64,000 bases of DNA, taken from Pristionchus mayeri (Eukaryota; Nematoda; Chromadorea; Rhabditida; Neodiplogasteridae). Position numbers and translations under genes: made by a program. Shown in pieces: positions 1 through 11,685 of the stretch. A model generated the notes under the pieces. It searched no databases and was not told the origin of the DNA. It saw only the letters and a program-made list of their open reading frames with translations. The DNA lies in contig BTRK01000001.1 of NCBI GenBank assembly GCA_036245805.1, forward strand, positions 29,209,087-29,273,086, given 5' to 3'. The first letter of the stretch is position 1, and every line of letters begins with the position of its first letter.

Positions 1-964
1 ACTTACCTAAAACCGTAAGTCTTTTCGAACCAGAGCAGGTATGGAGCTGAAACTTTGTGAGCAAATGCGCAAGCGTGGTATCTAACGAGTAACAAAGCAA
101 AAAACCCGACCTTACAAAACCCGACCTTGTTAATTGAAAAATATTGCGTAAATCGCGAAAAAGTGTTGTCATTCCGTCTGTTCGGATTGTGGCCATTTGC
201 TGTACTCTCTACCGTATCAAAATCATTTTTTAAAAATTTCTTGTAAATTCGCATCGTGTTTTTCAAGCTGTGCACTATCTTTCCATCGTGGAGACCGTTC
301 ACACATTTAAAAATATATTTGACTCAAAAAAACCGTTTAATCGCTTCGGTATACCCTTCTGACCATTCGGCTGGGTCAGGTTCGACGGCGCGCATACGTG
401 ATCCCGGTCAATATTTTCCGTATGCATCAAAACGCTGATTTTGCGACGTTTCTTTGTTTCAATAATTACTAAACGAATTGGCTATCTCGACTCTTTCTCG
501 ATTAATACCCCTCTTATTCAGTTAAAACTTTTATCTTAGTAAAGTATAATCATGTAACATGAGATGTTGCCAAGCATGCGATGAAAGGTTAAAAATAGAA
601 CGATATAAATGATCTGGTGAAACAATGACGGGATGCAAAGAAACGAATTTGTGGGATTGGAGCGAAGATAGTGCCAAGGATGAACGAGGCAAGAAGAGAA
701 AGCGACATTTGATTCCTCTTCAGTGGAGTTCACCCACAGGCAGGAGAAAATCCATCATTCCATCTACGATCTGCGGGGAATTGGCGTTCTTCCGAGAAGA
801 GTATCTTCAGGGGCCTCATCTTAAATCTTTAGGGACCTCATCTGTCATTTGAAAATAAATTTATTTGGGAAGGATTATGTTAAATTTATTTGGGAAGGAT
901 TATGGAAGGAGTATGGTACTCGACCTCATTTGCATACGGGGCATCGAGTGATAAAGTTCCCTCC
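1..964. other. No gene recognised
   Basis: I see no exon chain with homology here. Short open frames (for example 625-852 plus) lack splice context and recognisable motifs. A 25-base direct duplication (ttaaatttatttgggaagga type) is visible at about 853-903. Confidence 0.4.
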
Positions 965-1735
965 CGACCATAGTTGCCCACGTCGGCGGCGACCCCCCTG
1001 AACCCCTATTCATAGTGGGGAACTTCCCCCTCGATTTTTTATGCTCAAAAATCGATTGGTAGGTCAATGGCAGGTCAAGACTAGGTACCGTATCCAATCA
1101 ATAGTACAGTACCCCAGATACCGTATACCACTACCGTAACCCACGATTATCGCAAACTAACATTATTTTTTTAAAAGTCTTGGTACCGAGCCCAATCGAT
1201 TCTACAGTACCCAACTGAATACTGTAACCCAGTTCCTTGGGTCAGATCCAATTCCTCGGGTCAAACATTTTTTTCAAAAAATCCTAACTCGAGCAAAATA
1301 ATATTTTAAAATATCCTTCCGTATTTCTAATTACAGTAGAATCATTATGTGATCGATTTGGGATTTTTAGAAAAATGTTTGACCCGAGGAACTGGATTAC
1401 AGTAGTCAGTCGGATACTGTAGAATCGATCGGAACGGTAACAGGACTTTTAAAAAATAAAGTTAGTTTGCGATAATCGTGGGTTACCGTAGTAGTATACG
1501 GTATCTGGGGGTACTGTACTACCGATTGGGTACGGTACCTAGTCTTGACCTACCATTATCCTACCAATCGAATTTTGACCATGAAAAATCGAGGGGAAGC
1601 GACCCTATTCATGCTGGGGCGCTTCCCCCCCCTTCAATTTGCGGGGTAAGCGCCCCACCATGAATAAAAATCCTAATGAATAGGGTTCATGGTCTGAAAA
1701 CACCTCGCCGCCAGTGTTGGGCAACTATGCTCACT
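965..1735. mobile_element. MITE family CATAGTTGCC, copy 1
   Basis: The ends are inverted: CCATAGTTGCCCACG near 965 and GTGTTGGGCAACTATG near 1725. GC-rich subterminal parts (GGCGGCGACCCCC and CACCTCGCCGCCAG) follow. The interior is itself a long inverted repeat (about 1085-1320 against 1330-1560), seen as GGTACCGTATCCAATC on the left and GATTGGGTACGGTACC on the right. No coding capacity is seen. Other copies lie at 9590, 17558 and 51779, the second and fourth lacking the interior. Confidence 0.8.
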
Positions 1736-2092
1736 ACCCTAATGTGCATACGGAAACTCGACCGATAAACGTTTTTCTCTACGGTTGATTGCTGCATTTT
1801 GTGAGACTAGAATTCGCAGCAATGTATCACCGGCAAATCACAGAAAACTGTCGTTCATATTCTGAATTCGCGTGAAATGTATTCCACCCGCATTTTAGAA
1901 AATGACCGACAGGTTTCTCCGATTTGCCTATGATACACTGAATCCTAATCCTACCATCCCATTCCTAATGTACCACTAGACGCGCTTTCCTAACTACTAT
2001 GCACATCAATTGGATGTGAGTACACTACCTTTCGAACGGAGAGACGGCGCCCTCCCCACTTCGGCTCTGCGGCGGCGCGGCGGGCTGCGGAT

Positions 2093-2264
2093 CTGAAACT
2101 TAGAGTATAGAGGGGGTGGGGGGGCCTCCCTTTCATTGACTCCTCTTGACTCCTCGAAGACGAAGGCGGTGGGCTCGACGACGACGCTAGGGCTTTTATT
2201 CTGGAACTTAGAGTATAGAGGGGGTGGGGGGACCTCCCTTTCATTGACTCCTCTTGACTCCTCG
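2093..2264. repeat. Two-copy direct repeat, about 60-base unit
   Basis: A block with TTAGAGTATAGAGGGGGTGG followed by CCTCCCTTTCATTGACTCCT occurs at about 2098-2158 and again at about 2208-2262. A different 50-base segment separates the copies. The open frames crossing it repeat the same peptide and are explained by the duplication. Confidence 0.8.
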
Positions 2265-3334
2265 GTGGGCTCGATGAGGACGACGCCCCTCCGCTCTGGA
2301 ATTGGCGAAATAAGAATGATCTTTGATCCTTCCTCCCCATCCTAGCGTCATAAACTCTGAAAGCAGAGTACACTAGTGTCAGGCAAGTCAGGTGCGCGCG
2401 TAAGTGATGTAATATAGTCGTGATAAGATGGATTTTACACGAGTTGGAAAGCTGAAAATGGAGGGCTGAAATCTCGAGGGAATCTCCGCTATTGGAACAT
2501 CGAATCTGCATCTATTCAGTAGCCTGCAATAAACGTTGTTGATATTTGAACTCTTAGTACCTGATCTGAATCTGGAGTGCACTATGCTTTCTCGAGATAT
2601 ATTTGCAAAATAATTTGGAAGCAATAGCAACTGCAGGACATGGAACAACTGTTGAATGAATATTGTGACGGTTTGAGAAAAGTACCTTACCTCCTAGGGG
2701 GAGGTAGGGTACTGTACTCAAACCATCAAGGGCATCAAGGAAGGGGTCGGATACGGAAAAAGGCGTTACGTAGAAGCCCCGGTTCACAGTACCATCCACG
2801 ACCCTTCACCATACAGTATCCCCCTGTTACCTATCCATGCCTGAACCTTACCGTCTCCAACCACTGCCACAAACCATAGAGAAACCATTGCCCTTCCACC
2901 TCACACATCCCGCCTCCCCTCCCTCTAGGACCCAACCATTGCTCTAACCGATACCGTATTCCCTCGGTACCATACTACTCTGTGCACTACGGAATACCCA
3001 AGTGCCCGTGCCACTCCACTCCTTGTACGCTCTCCACTTTCGATGCCCGAGTCGAGCAGCTACAGGTATCCTAGAACCATAGCCAATGAATGCTCGGGTA
3101 ATTGCACTACGTATCGTATCCGACCCTTCTCTCGGTGCACTACGGTATATCTGGTACCGTAATCAAACGAGCCGTAAAGGCCGTTGGCACGATTCCACAA
3201 CTCATGTGCAACGTGTGCTTCCACAGTAGTCTTCATGAAGTTCATCTTCTTCGTATCCAGAAATTATTCATGAATAGCACTGTGCGAAACAGCTCCACCA
3301 ATACAGCATTCCACATAGTGCATCCTGAACCTGC

Positions 3335-3565
3335 GTAGGTTAGTGTCTGTATACGGTATGCCATCGTATAGGTTAATGTATCGATTCGGAAGGCCATCGA
3401 ATAGGTTTGTGCAGGGATATGGTATGTCAGTGGATTGTTTTGTGTTGGGATACGGTATGCCATCGGATTGGTTTCTGTAGTATACGGTACGATCTTGGGC
3501 TGGTTTGTGTAGAGATACGGTAGGCCATAGGATTGGTTTGTGGTAGATATACGGTAGACCACGCC
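3335..3565. repeat. Degenerate minisatellite, period about 32
   Basis: About seven imperfect units follow the pattern GGTTTGTGnAGnGATACGGTA then GCCATnGGAT. The units diverge from one another, suggesting an old array. Minus-strand frames give repetitive Y/R/I/P-rich peptides that follow the DNA period. Confidence 0.75.
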
Positions 3566-4519
3566 GCGGTCCTCCTCGCTCGCCGTAACAACGGTTCCTC
3601 GCTCCTTGACGTTGAGTCCGAGGCTCGAGGCATGAAATGTACACCGATTACGGTAGTATCTGCCCTTGCACCACAGTGATACCGTACCCTGACGTCAAAA
3701 TTCCTTCCTGCAGCCTCGTTGCTCCACGGTAAGGCCCACGTACGTTCGCGCCGCTGCCTGCTGTAGGTACCATCTCCTCCTCTCAGGTGTGTGGTATGTA
3801 CAGTGCCAGATGAACGGTAGGTGCAGCCCCTTTCAGTAGTACGGTAGGTACCGTACCCCTCTCCAGAGCATAGTAGCTACCGTATGCTACTCTCCAGAGT
3901 ACAGTACCGCACTCGCCTATCCATTGAACAGTATGCACCGTACCGTCCTCTAGGAGCGGCTATTCCTCCTTGGGTTCCATCTCTCGCTTGTAGGGCTCGC
4001 TGCTGCCAAGAGCCTTCGATCCTGCAAAAATGAGGCCTAACTACAGTAATCAGAGATACAGTAATCGACCCCGGCATCATAGGGTCAACGATGGTAGGAT
4101 CCCCCTCCCATCTCCACCTCCAACTCACCCTCCTCCATTTCTCTCTCCCCCCCCCTCATCCGACCGTCCGTCGCACTCGCTCTGCAATTGAATGAATGGA
4201 GAAGGAGAGAGGATGCACGTAGTCCCCCCCTTGTCCCATCCTAATTGAATTTGCCAATTCAATTATCCTATTGATCCTCTCGATATTGGAAAGCAGATTA
4301 GAATGCGAACGTGACAAAAGCTGTTTTTATTATGTTTCAACTATTTATGAACATCTGCACGGAATAAATGAGAAATATCACGTTCTCATGAGAGTGAATA
4401 ATCAAATCATGGATTCTTTAAATATTGTGACTTCCTTTTCATGGACCCTGACCATCTTTTCTTCTGCACAGTGAAAATAACTCTATCACTTCTACCTATT
4501 TTTATTTTAAATTCTGATT

Positions 4520-4765
4520 TCTGCGACAGGTCGTTTGAGTCCCGGTTGTAAATGCACAGATGTCTCATTGATTGATCTATCGTTCATATATCGTGTTGTG
4601 GACAACGATGTAGATATTGGCCGCTCTCAATTCCTTGGTATTGTACCTCCCCGTCCTAGGAGACCAAATAATTTTCAACTTCGTAAGCATCGTTCCTCCT
4701 CTAATCTCTGTGATTATCTCATCTCTAATCGTATTGTATCACAGTGGAATTCCAAACCAAGTTGA
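4520..4765 (+). pseudogene. Non-LTR retrotransposon RT C-terminal fragment
   Basis: The plus-strand frame ends in RRPNNFQLRKHRSSSNLCDY, then LISNRIVSQWNSKPS and a stop. An R.P..N..LR..R......NF.S.R....WN.LP tail is typical of the C-terminus of Jockey/CR1-like LINE reverse transcriptases, here as a short orphan piece. No catalytic YADD region or endonuclease is visible nearby. The upstream frame 4271-4474 may be related but I cannot place it. Assignment is by pattern only. Confidence 0.5.
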
Positions 4766-5934
4766 GCGTAATAAAGTAAAGTTCTGATGTCCCCTTACAA
4801 ATACGATGCTAGACATGATACGGCGATACATTGCAAGCGCAAGACACAAGCGGGACCCGACCGGTCGGCTCGAGGACTCTCGTCTCATCTCCCGTCTCCC
4901 GCTCACATCTCTGTCCGTCTCCGCTCTCTCCGATGGCTCCGCCCCCTGAATAATCAATCGATTAGATCAACTGGGATTAGAGATCAACATGGAATTCCAT
5001 TCCATGACAATAATGAATCTTGATTTCTTCCATTCTCCGGTTTCCATCTGTTATTCTCAGATTACCATACCACTTCTTCTCCTCCTTTTCAACTCTCTGC
5101 TCACTCGCGTAAAGGAGTCAGACTATTTCTCGAATGGACCTTGTGAGAGAGTTAATCGATGCATTGATCAATTTAATTAACACTAATCAACCTCATTGTC
5201 TTCTGCGGACGGAAATTCCAACCATGTTGAGTGAGTATGCTATTGTTTACTGGGGGTTCAAAATATATTGTGAAGCCTTGCATTGAACTAAGGAAAACTT
5301 GAGGATACAAGCTACGTGTTATTCGGTTGGCAGCTCAGCCGAGATAAATATGCGCTGTTCTCTATTGCAACTTCCGCTTCGTTGTTAGTCCCTGCTATAT
5401 CAGTGATTCTGACGGACGAGCAATCTTCTGACTCTCCTCAATCTACACGCTCTTTCGCCGTTCAGACAGTGCGAGATAGCACGTGATATTTAGAGTCAGA
5501 CAATCTTCTATAACAACGGTTGGTGTCAATGGGATAACTGGTGGCGTATCTCAAGTAGGCTTGGATGGCCCTCATCTGATCCAGATTCTTGCAATACTCC
5601 AACCACTTGCCAAGAGGAGGCTTCGAATATTCCAGGGAGAAATATATTTTATTGTCGAAATGAATTGCAATTCTATTGAACGTTTATATTTGATCTGAGT
5701 TATCTAAATGTTAACGATTGCTTCCTTTGCGTCAATAAACTGAAACATTGATCTCCTTTTTGCACCCGCCAAATTGTAACGGGTTCGTAATTCGAGACAT
5801 TCCACAGACGTCTTTTCTCTTCACACAATATCTCGTCACTTTAAATTTGCCATGTAGAACATTTTTCCACGTATATTACTCTATTGATTACATTTATTGT
5901 TGTATGACTGGCAGTAAAATACGCGGAAATTAAG
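4766..5934. other. Spacer with no supported gene
   Basis: The stretch holds a hairpin element (5414-5510) and otherwise unassigned sequence. A minus-strand frame at about 5510-5640 reads GKWLEYCKNLDQMRAIQAYL, faintly like a glutathione-transferase C-terminus, but I found no convincing splice sites around it. The part adjoining 5935 may be the 3' untranslated region of helicase A. Confidence 0.35.
5414..5510. repeat. Hairpin element family HP, copy
   Basis: This is an imperfect palindrome of about 100 bases. The outer arms carry a GAGCAATCTTCTGACTCT-like word and its inverse. The inner arms carry CACGCTCTTTCG against GTGCGAGATAGCACGTG. The same design recurs at about 9128, 16192, 20838, 26605, 27405, 29166, 30655, 38345, 39735, 44790 and 56690. 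It has no coding capacity. Confidence 0.65.
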
Positions 5935-6790
5935 ATTGCACAAACGTGAATGTTCGAGATGCATCTTTGATTAGATGCCCGCCTAGTTTACTGGCCATGT
6001 AGAGAGGAAGATTGGCAGAGAACATCATCACTTGCTTCTCTTTGGGCGTGAAATCATCGATCTTCTTTACATTTCCACACATTTCTGAAACAAAGAAGAA
6101 CGTAATCTCTCATTCATTAATTGAACTTACTTTTGTTGTCGATTATCTTTTCACATTCATCAATCACAAGGTGCTTAATGTTATTGAGCAGGAGGGCTCG
6201 AGACTTGACGAGTTTCAGAATTTTTTGAGGTGTTCCAATGACAATATTCATACAGTACTTATTTATATATTTCATATTCTTCTTTATGCGGTCTTTATCA
6301 CAAAAAACATGCACCTAAGTTCAAAAATGCATGTCATGGAATATGCCAAGTTCAACTTACGTAAAACGTGAGATATTTTGCTATTCTATTGTACTCATTC
6401 TCAATGCGGTGCGCAATTTCATTGTTGTGACACAAAACGAGCATGGAAACTTCGCCGATACTGTTGTCGTCGAGTTTTTCTAATTGTTGAAGAGTTGAGA
6501 TCACAAATGAGAGTGTTTTGCCGGAAGAATTCTTTGCTTGACATATGATATCCTTGCCTAGAATCGCTTGAGGAATGCACTCTGCCTGAACTGAAAAGGA
6601 GCTTTCATCATTTTTTTCTTTATATTATTAAATCTTATTTTTATTAATGTTAATTGGGGGAGGGTTAAAAGGCGGTTCACAACAACGTACCATCTGAGGG
6701 ATGCTCATAACTACATTCAATAGCTGCTCGAAGTATTTCTTCTTTAAGTTTGAAATTACTGAAACCGCTCCTCTCTAATGAACCGCACTG
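5935..6790 (-). pseudogene. Truncated UAP56/DDX39-like helicase, copy A
   Basis: Four minus-strand exons encode only the first RecA-like half of a UAP56/Sub2-type helicase. In order they carry SGFSNFKLKEEILRAAIEC (family SGFRDFLLKPELLRAIVDC), the Q-motif/Walker A exon with CIPQAI and [10 protein letters not shown], an exon with VIGTPQKIL and the box DECE (codons 6150-6161), and an exon with TPKEKQVMMFSANLP. The family normally has DECD and SAT in motif III, so both are altered to DECE and SAN. The helicase C domain is absent. Introns are short with GTAAGT donors. An initiator ATG was not located. A functional helicase is unlikely; a nucleotide-binding or decoy role is conceivable. Copy B at 46385-47212 keeps DECD. 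Confidence 0.75.
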
Positions 6791-9127
6791 AAAGAAGCTT
6801 TGTTAGAGGTATCCGAGTAAGACCACCAATGATTTTTTTGTTCCTTTTGCTATAATTTGCAAAGTTTCGATAAATGTCTTACAAAAAACATTGAATAATT
6901 TCAGTGATAAATGAATCAAAATTTCCAAAAACTTCTAAACTCTTGCCTCTAGTTTTGCGAACATCGAAAAATGGGCAGGAGAAGCATACATGATTCCATA
7001 GCAGCTGAGGTTATATTCGATGTTTCTGTATTAATGTTTTAAATTCTTTTTTTCACTTCACATCTTCGATTGATACGATTTTATGGATATCAAATGTACT
7101 TTCAAATTTAAAGTTTCGAATTTCTAACTGTTCGAAATATAACAGTATGAAATTGAGAAATAGGGAGTGTTTGGGATGAAAGCCAGAAATGACAGAAATG
7201 CCTACGTAAGATATGTCCTCTCGCTCCAGTAGTTTGCCTCCTCATCGTACATGTGTATGTCAGAGTATCCGTACTGTTCATCATTGCCTCCGATGAGAAA
7301 CAATTTCCCGCATGAAACAAGAAGAAGTGCGTCGCATCTGCAACTTTTTCTCCATAAAAAACGGCTTTTCTTCGAGGCTTGAGCCCGGCCGGCTTCACAC
7401 TTCATTTTAAGCCGTTATCTTCCTGTCCGACTCCTTCCATGATCCCTATCACTCTGACATTTCTGCGCTCTCTCCCTTTCCCACGTACTCTCGCATATTT
7501 TTCCCTAGACGCCACTTGTGTGAGACGGGATTTCAAAGTGATGAGGGAATGAAAGAAATTTCACAGAGCAATAGAATTGTGCTTACCGAAATTTCCCCAG
7601 TTCAACAATCAAAATCTGCGAATGTATTTTTACAGCTAAATTTACCTTTCAACCATTCATGTTTGGTTATCAGATATCGTTCACAGAAGAGATCTGGCAA
7701 AGTCCTTTACCGCCCACGTTAATTTCACATTCATTCCTACCTTTCGGAGAAACCGGTTAGAATCTGTTAGAAACCGGTTAGGTTAAAAATATAACATGTT
7801 GTGCCAATTTTGCCATCTCTAATGTCACAAGAAATTGGCCAATAATGTGGATTTTAAATCCCAAAAATATATAAGCATCTTATAAATATTCCACCGTTAT
7901 TTCACCTTTTAATGTTCGCGCTTTTGAGAGCAGTCCATTTATTTGTGGCCGGATCGTAGCTCTCGAAATCATCTATCACCTCACTACCGCATTTTCTGAA
8001 AGAAAAATAATTGCTGAAGAAAACATGCACTTAAATCATAAACAAATTCCCACTTAGTGCCAACGATTTTAACAAAAAAAGAACAATAACTAACCCTCCA
8101 GCTACATAAATCTTTCCATTCAGGACTCCGACAGCATACTTATGTTTATACTTTTTCATGGGAGCAATGAGAATCCAACTGTAAATGGATTCGTGACTTG
8201 GTGGACCACCTGTCTTTTTCTTTCCATACCTGTCAGATGTATGATCATAATACTCTCCGTCATTCAGAACATCATCACCATTATAGCCTCCGAGTACTAA
8301 ATAGAAAACATTTTTCGCACTGTTACATGATGTGTTTTTTGCTTTTAGGGTTGCTAAAAAATCTAGCCATCAAAATAAAAAAAATTTAACATTAAATAAA
8401 CATAAATAAAAATAAATTAGTCTCCGTCTGCTTCCTCTATCAGATTATCGGGAACACAGAATAAGAAATAATTATTGCCATGGCATCTATAGTTTTGTAC
8501 CGTATATTCTGTCGTCGATGACACAAGGAACGCATTTGCTTCTCACTTTTGTCATTGGCTTCAACGGAGTCCACTCTGGAAAGGAGAGAATTAGGCTCTA
8601 TTTCAAAATCCCGGTCCAAAGATCAGACCCGAATCCCATCAGTGGTTACCCAGGTTTGAAAAAGCTAAAAAGGCCCCCAAAATTATTCATTTTCGACCCA
8701 GGTCCCATTTTCCCAAAAAATAAAGTCTTTTCGCAATCCGGGTATAATAAAATTCTACCCCCTCACACGGCAAATTCATTATGGGACCTGGGTAGCCTAT
8801 GCTGGGACCCATGAGGAATGCGGTATGACCTGGGTCTCAAAATGACTTAATTTTAGGACATACGTACCGGGCTTTGACAGTGTCCCAAACAAACAATTTT
8901 CGCTAGGGCCCTAAATGCTGATGCAGAGCAGAGAATTATGTTCCAATTATGAAAAACGTACAGTTATCATCCACAAGAACATAATATAATAAAGATGAAA
9001 AAAATATTTATTTTGATGGTTAGTTTATTACCTATTAATTTCCGCGGGTGCTCGTAATATTTGACGCAATATATCTGTGCACTGTTCTCATCGATAGTGA
9101 CATACCTGTAAAACATTACTATGGAGC

Positions 9128-9215
9128 AACGTTCTCGCTCTCTCCATATCATATACTCTCTCGCTCAATCTGATTGATGAGATAGCGTGTGATTTGGAGA
9201 TTGTCAGTCCATTCC
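9128..9215. repeat. HP hairpin in Kelch A intron
   Basis: Inner arms TACTCTCTCGCTC and GATGAGATAGCGTGTG pair imperfectly, flanked by CTCGCTCTCTCC. It resembles the copy at 5414. Confidence 0.45.
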
Positions 9216-9589
9216 TCTTACCATGAATTCCAAAGGGTTTAAGACTTTGAAAATCGAACTAGAAAAAAGTGTATCCCTGAATTCGGCACATTTCAAAACT
9301 TCACCGTGACCAAAAGTACATCTATGATGTAATTATTCTCTTACATTTTCACTTCACTTTCTCCAGTCCCCTCGATTTTGTTCGCATAAGTCGTGTTTGG
9401 AACCTAAACCATAGTTAATTCGGGATTTTATTATTTAAGAAAAAATACTACCTTGCTCCATTCATTCAAGGCGATGTCAAATACATCACAGTGATCCGTC
9501 TTCTCTCCAGGCCACTTGAAAAATAACATCTGAAATTGTTGTTCACTCAAATATGTTTATGAGCCAAGGTAAAAACATAGAACCATAGT

Positions 9590-9726
9590 TGCCCAACACT
9601 GGCGGCGAGGTGATTTTAGACCATGACCCCTTGCTCATGGTTGCTGGTTGCTCATGGTTGGGGAGCAGTGCGCAACCATGAATAGGGGATCATGGGGGTC
9701 GCCGCCGGCGTGGGCAACTATGCATA
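9590..9726. mobile_element. CATAGTTGCC MITE, short copy
   Basis: Ends CCATAGTTGCCCAACACTGG and CGGCGTGGGCAACTATGC are inverted, and only a GC-rich centre of about 90 bases remains. It lies in a Kelch A intron and lacks the long interior repeat of copies at 965 and 17558. Confidence 0.8.
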
Positions 9727-10851
9727 GAACCCATTTCAAAATTCTTGTCTCGGATTCATTTTGCACGCTATCTAGCCTTTCGAACGTTGTGAAGCGAAAA
9801 CGTTGCTACCCGAATTTTAAAAAAGTTAAACCACACCGTATTCTGATCCATGAATAAGTGTTTCCAATCGCCATTGACCAGTACTTCATCATTTCGAATT
9901 ATCTCGACATCAGTCCAAATGTCCGTTATTGGCTCGTAAGCTTTTATGATGAATTCATTTGCATTGTTCTTTTTGCGATATTCTGAAAAAAATGTTGATT
10001 TCAAAAAAGAAAATTCTACTAACCAATATTGTAGAATATTCCACGTGCCGACTCAATGGCTCGCGATCGGAATGAAAGCGGAGCGATACTGTCCCTTGTC
10101 TTTTCTTTGCTCTTCTGAAAATTGAATTCAGTGAGATTTGCGCCAACTATATTTATGTTGCGCAAGAAATGCGGGATGTTTTTAATGCTCATAGAAGAAA
10201 CATTTTGTGAGGAATTTTTAAAAAATTGAAAGAAGCACACGTACCTTAACTTCCTCGACAAAAGCCACGCAATCGGAATCATCCATCACCCATTTAGTTT
10301 TCTTGATTATTTCAGTAATAAATCTGGTGGTAAGGCTGTTATAACATAGCGATTTCAATAACCTGCAAACGTCTAAATTTATTTGAATTAGTTAAAAATG
10401 GACTCACTGTAGTGCATGGTTCTTCCTTTTCGAGTCGCTTTCAATCCACCGATTTACAGCAGTAAATGCCTGCAAAAAAATGAAAGTTTACCCCATTTTT
10501 ATTTGCATGTCGTTGTTTGTATACCATATTTTCTTCACAATATAGTGAATTTCTCTGAAGCAAACATTGAAGTTCCTCCACATATAGATCCAAGAACTCG
10601 GGAGTATGAGAGATCCGTGAGAATTGTCCCTAAACGACACAATTTCGCCAAATATTTCGCATTTTATTTTCAATTTGTTGCTGGAGGTTCATAAAGTACG
10701 CCTAGCATGGTGAGCTTGGTTTGCTTACATCAATAAACTTGAGTAAATCTTCATCTATTTTACAATATCCGATCGATTTTAGGAGAGAGATAAGTGGAAG
10801 GACATTATCGAATCGAACTCTCCTTCTAATGAATACGAACGGGATAGCTGC

Positions 10852-11170
10852 CTGCAATGCCTTCGAGTGTTCTCTTTGTTTCCTGGCACTAGGTCGGATG
10901 AGAACCCACCGGATGAGAACCAAAAATAGACTACCGCAAATAATAAGATTGTCCGCATCTTCGAAATACGGCGTCGTATTTATTTTCGGTCGTACTCAGA
11001 TAAAACGTATATTCGAATTACAATCAATACAACACAAATCGTATTCGCCTGCCAGCCAATGGTCTGGATTATCATTGTGAGTATCATCTTTAGTCAGATT
11101 GCAATACGGATACCATCATATCCGGTAGAAGAAGAGGGAGACAGTTTACTTAATCATTTGTAAACTTCAT

Positions 11171-11217
<47 letters not shown>

Positions 11218-11685
11218 CATATGTCACAGCAGCTTGCCGAGCTCATCTCGTAGAATGCGAGGTCACCCACGCACGCGAACCACGTGTTCGCCTGATAATA
11301 ATGTATTGTCCGTGCAATGCAAAAGGAACGAGAGGCAGAAGGGAAATCGTATTGCGTGATCTCTCATCAAAAGAAATGAACTCAAAGTGGGGGAGAATTG
11401 CATGAGACGCGCACACATGCAACCTGTTTAATCTGTCAGAAATCTGCGAGATAAGTTGAGCAAAATCAAATTCTGTGCTCTCTCTCTCTCTTTGTCTAAC
11501 CACTGAGAGGGAAAAATATGCTGTGATTGTTTACTTCATTTTCCCTCTCTCCGAAATGCATGCTCTCTCTCCTTTCTCTGACTTTTCTTGCAGATTTGTA
11601 TGCACCTTTTTCATCGAGCTCGTTGAATTCGTGAACTTTTCATCGAAATATTTAGAGAAGGAGCAACTTTTCTCACGCATTTAAC
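10852..11685. other. Spacer upstream of the Kelch A break
   Basis: Homology to Kelch B is lost at this point. The sequence holds a GA simple repeat and no supported exon. This is the left edge of the roughly 22 kb non-homologous block in unit A. Confidence 0.4.
11173..11214. repeat. GA dinucleotide microsatellite
   Basis: An uninterrupted run of about 20 GA units is directly visible. Confidence 0.97.

Larger units (their letters stand above)
1736..4515. other. Gene-free repeat-rich spacer
   Basis: Apart from the two tandem repeats listed separately, this stretch is rich in GGTACCGTA-like and TACGGTAT-like words. No splice-consistent coding chain is visible on either strand. The open frames between 3242 and 3644 read through a minisatellite and are not genes. 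Confidence 0.5.
6935..10851 (-). pseudogene. BTB-Kelch-like gene, copy A, missing the BTB part
   Basis: About ten minus-strand exons match Kelch B (49685-53571) one by one. They give a BACK domain (RRRVRFDNVLPLISLLKSIG; RISHTPEFLDLYVEELQCLL; AFTAVNRWIESDSKRK; TKWVMDDSDC) and then beta-propeller repeats (KAYEPITDIWTDVEI, EWTPLKPMTKVRSKCVPCVI, LGGYNGDDVLNDGEYYD, KHKYAVGVLNGKIYVAGG, VIDDFESYDPATNKW, SCGKLFLIGGNDEQYGYSD). The last exon has SCYGIMYASPAHFSMFAKLE and a TAG at 6935-6937. BTB-Kelch proteins normally serve as substrate adaptors of CUL3 ubiquitin ligases. The most 5' recognisable exon starts at 10851; the BTB exons are not upstream of it. Their 5' relatives sit about 22 kb away at 32.6-36.4 kb. 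Exons remain open, so recent breakage or a truncated product is possible. Confidence 0.75.

Noticed and set aside
1990..2511. 173-codon minus-strand open frame
   Set aside because: It is low complexity (Ser/Pro/Arg runs), reads through a direct DNA repeat, and has no splice or family signal.
3242..3644. Overlapping open frames with Tyr/Arg/Ile repeats
   Set aside because: The peptide repeat follows the 32-base minisatellite in three frames, so the openness is a by-product of the repeat.
5508..5640. Glutathione-transferase-like minus frame (GKWLEYCKNLDQ)
   Set aside because: The resemblance is weak, and no upstream thioredoxin-fold exon or clear splice site is visible.
8610..8905. Possible element with GGACCTGGG and GGTACC words in a Kelch A intron
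   Set aside because: The words repeat, but I could not define inverted ends or a target duplication.
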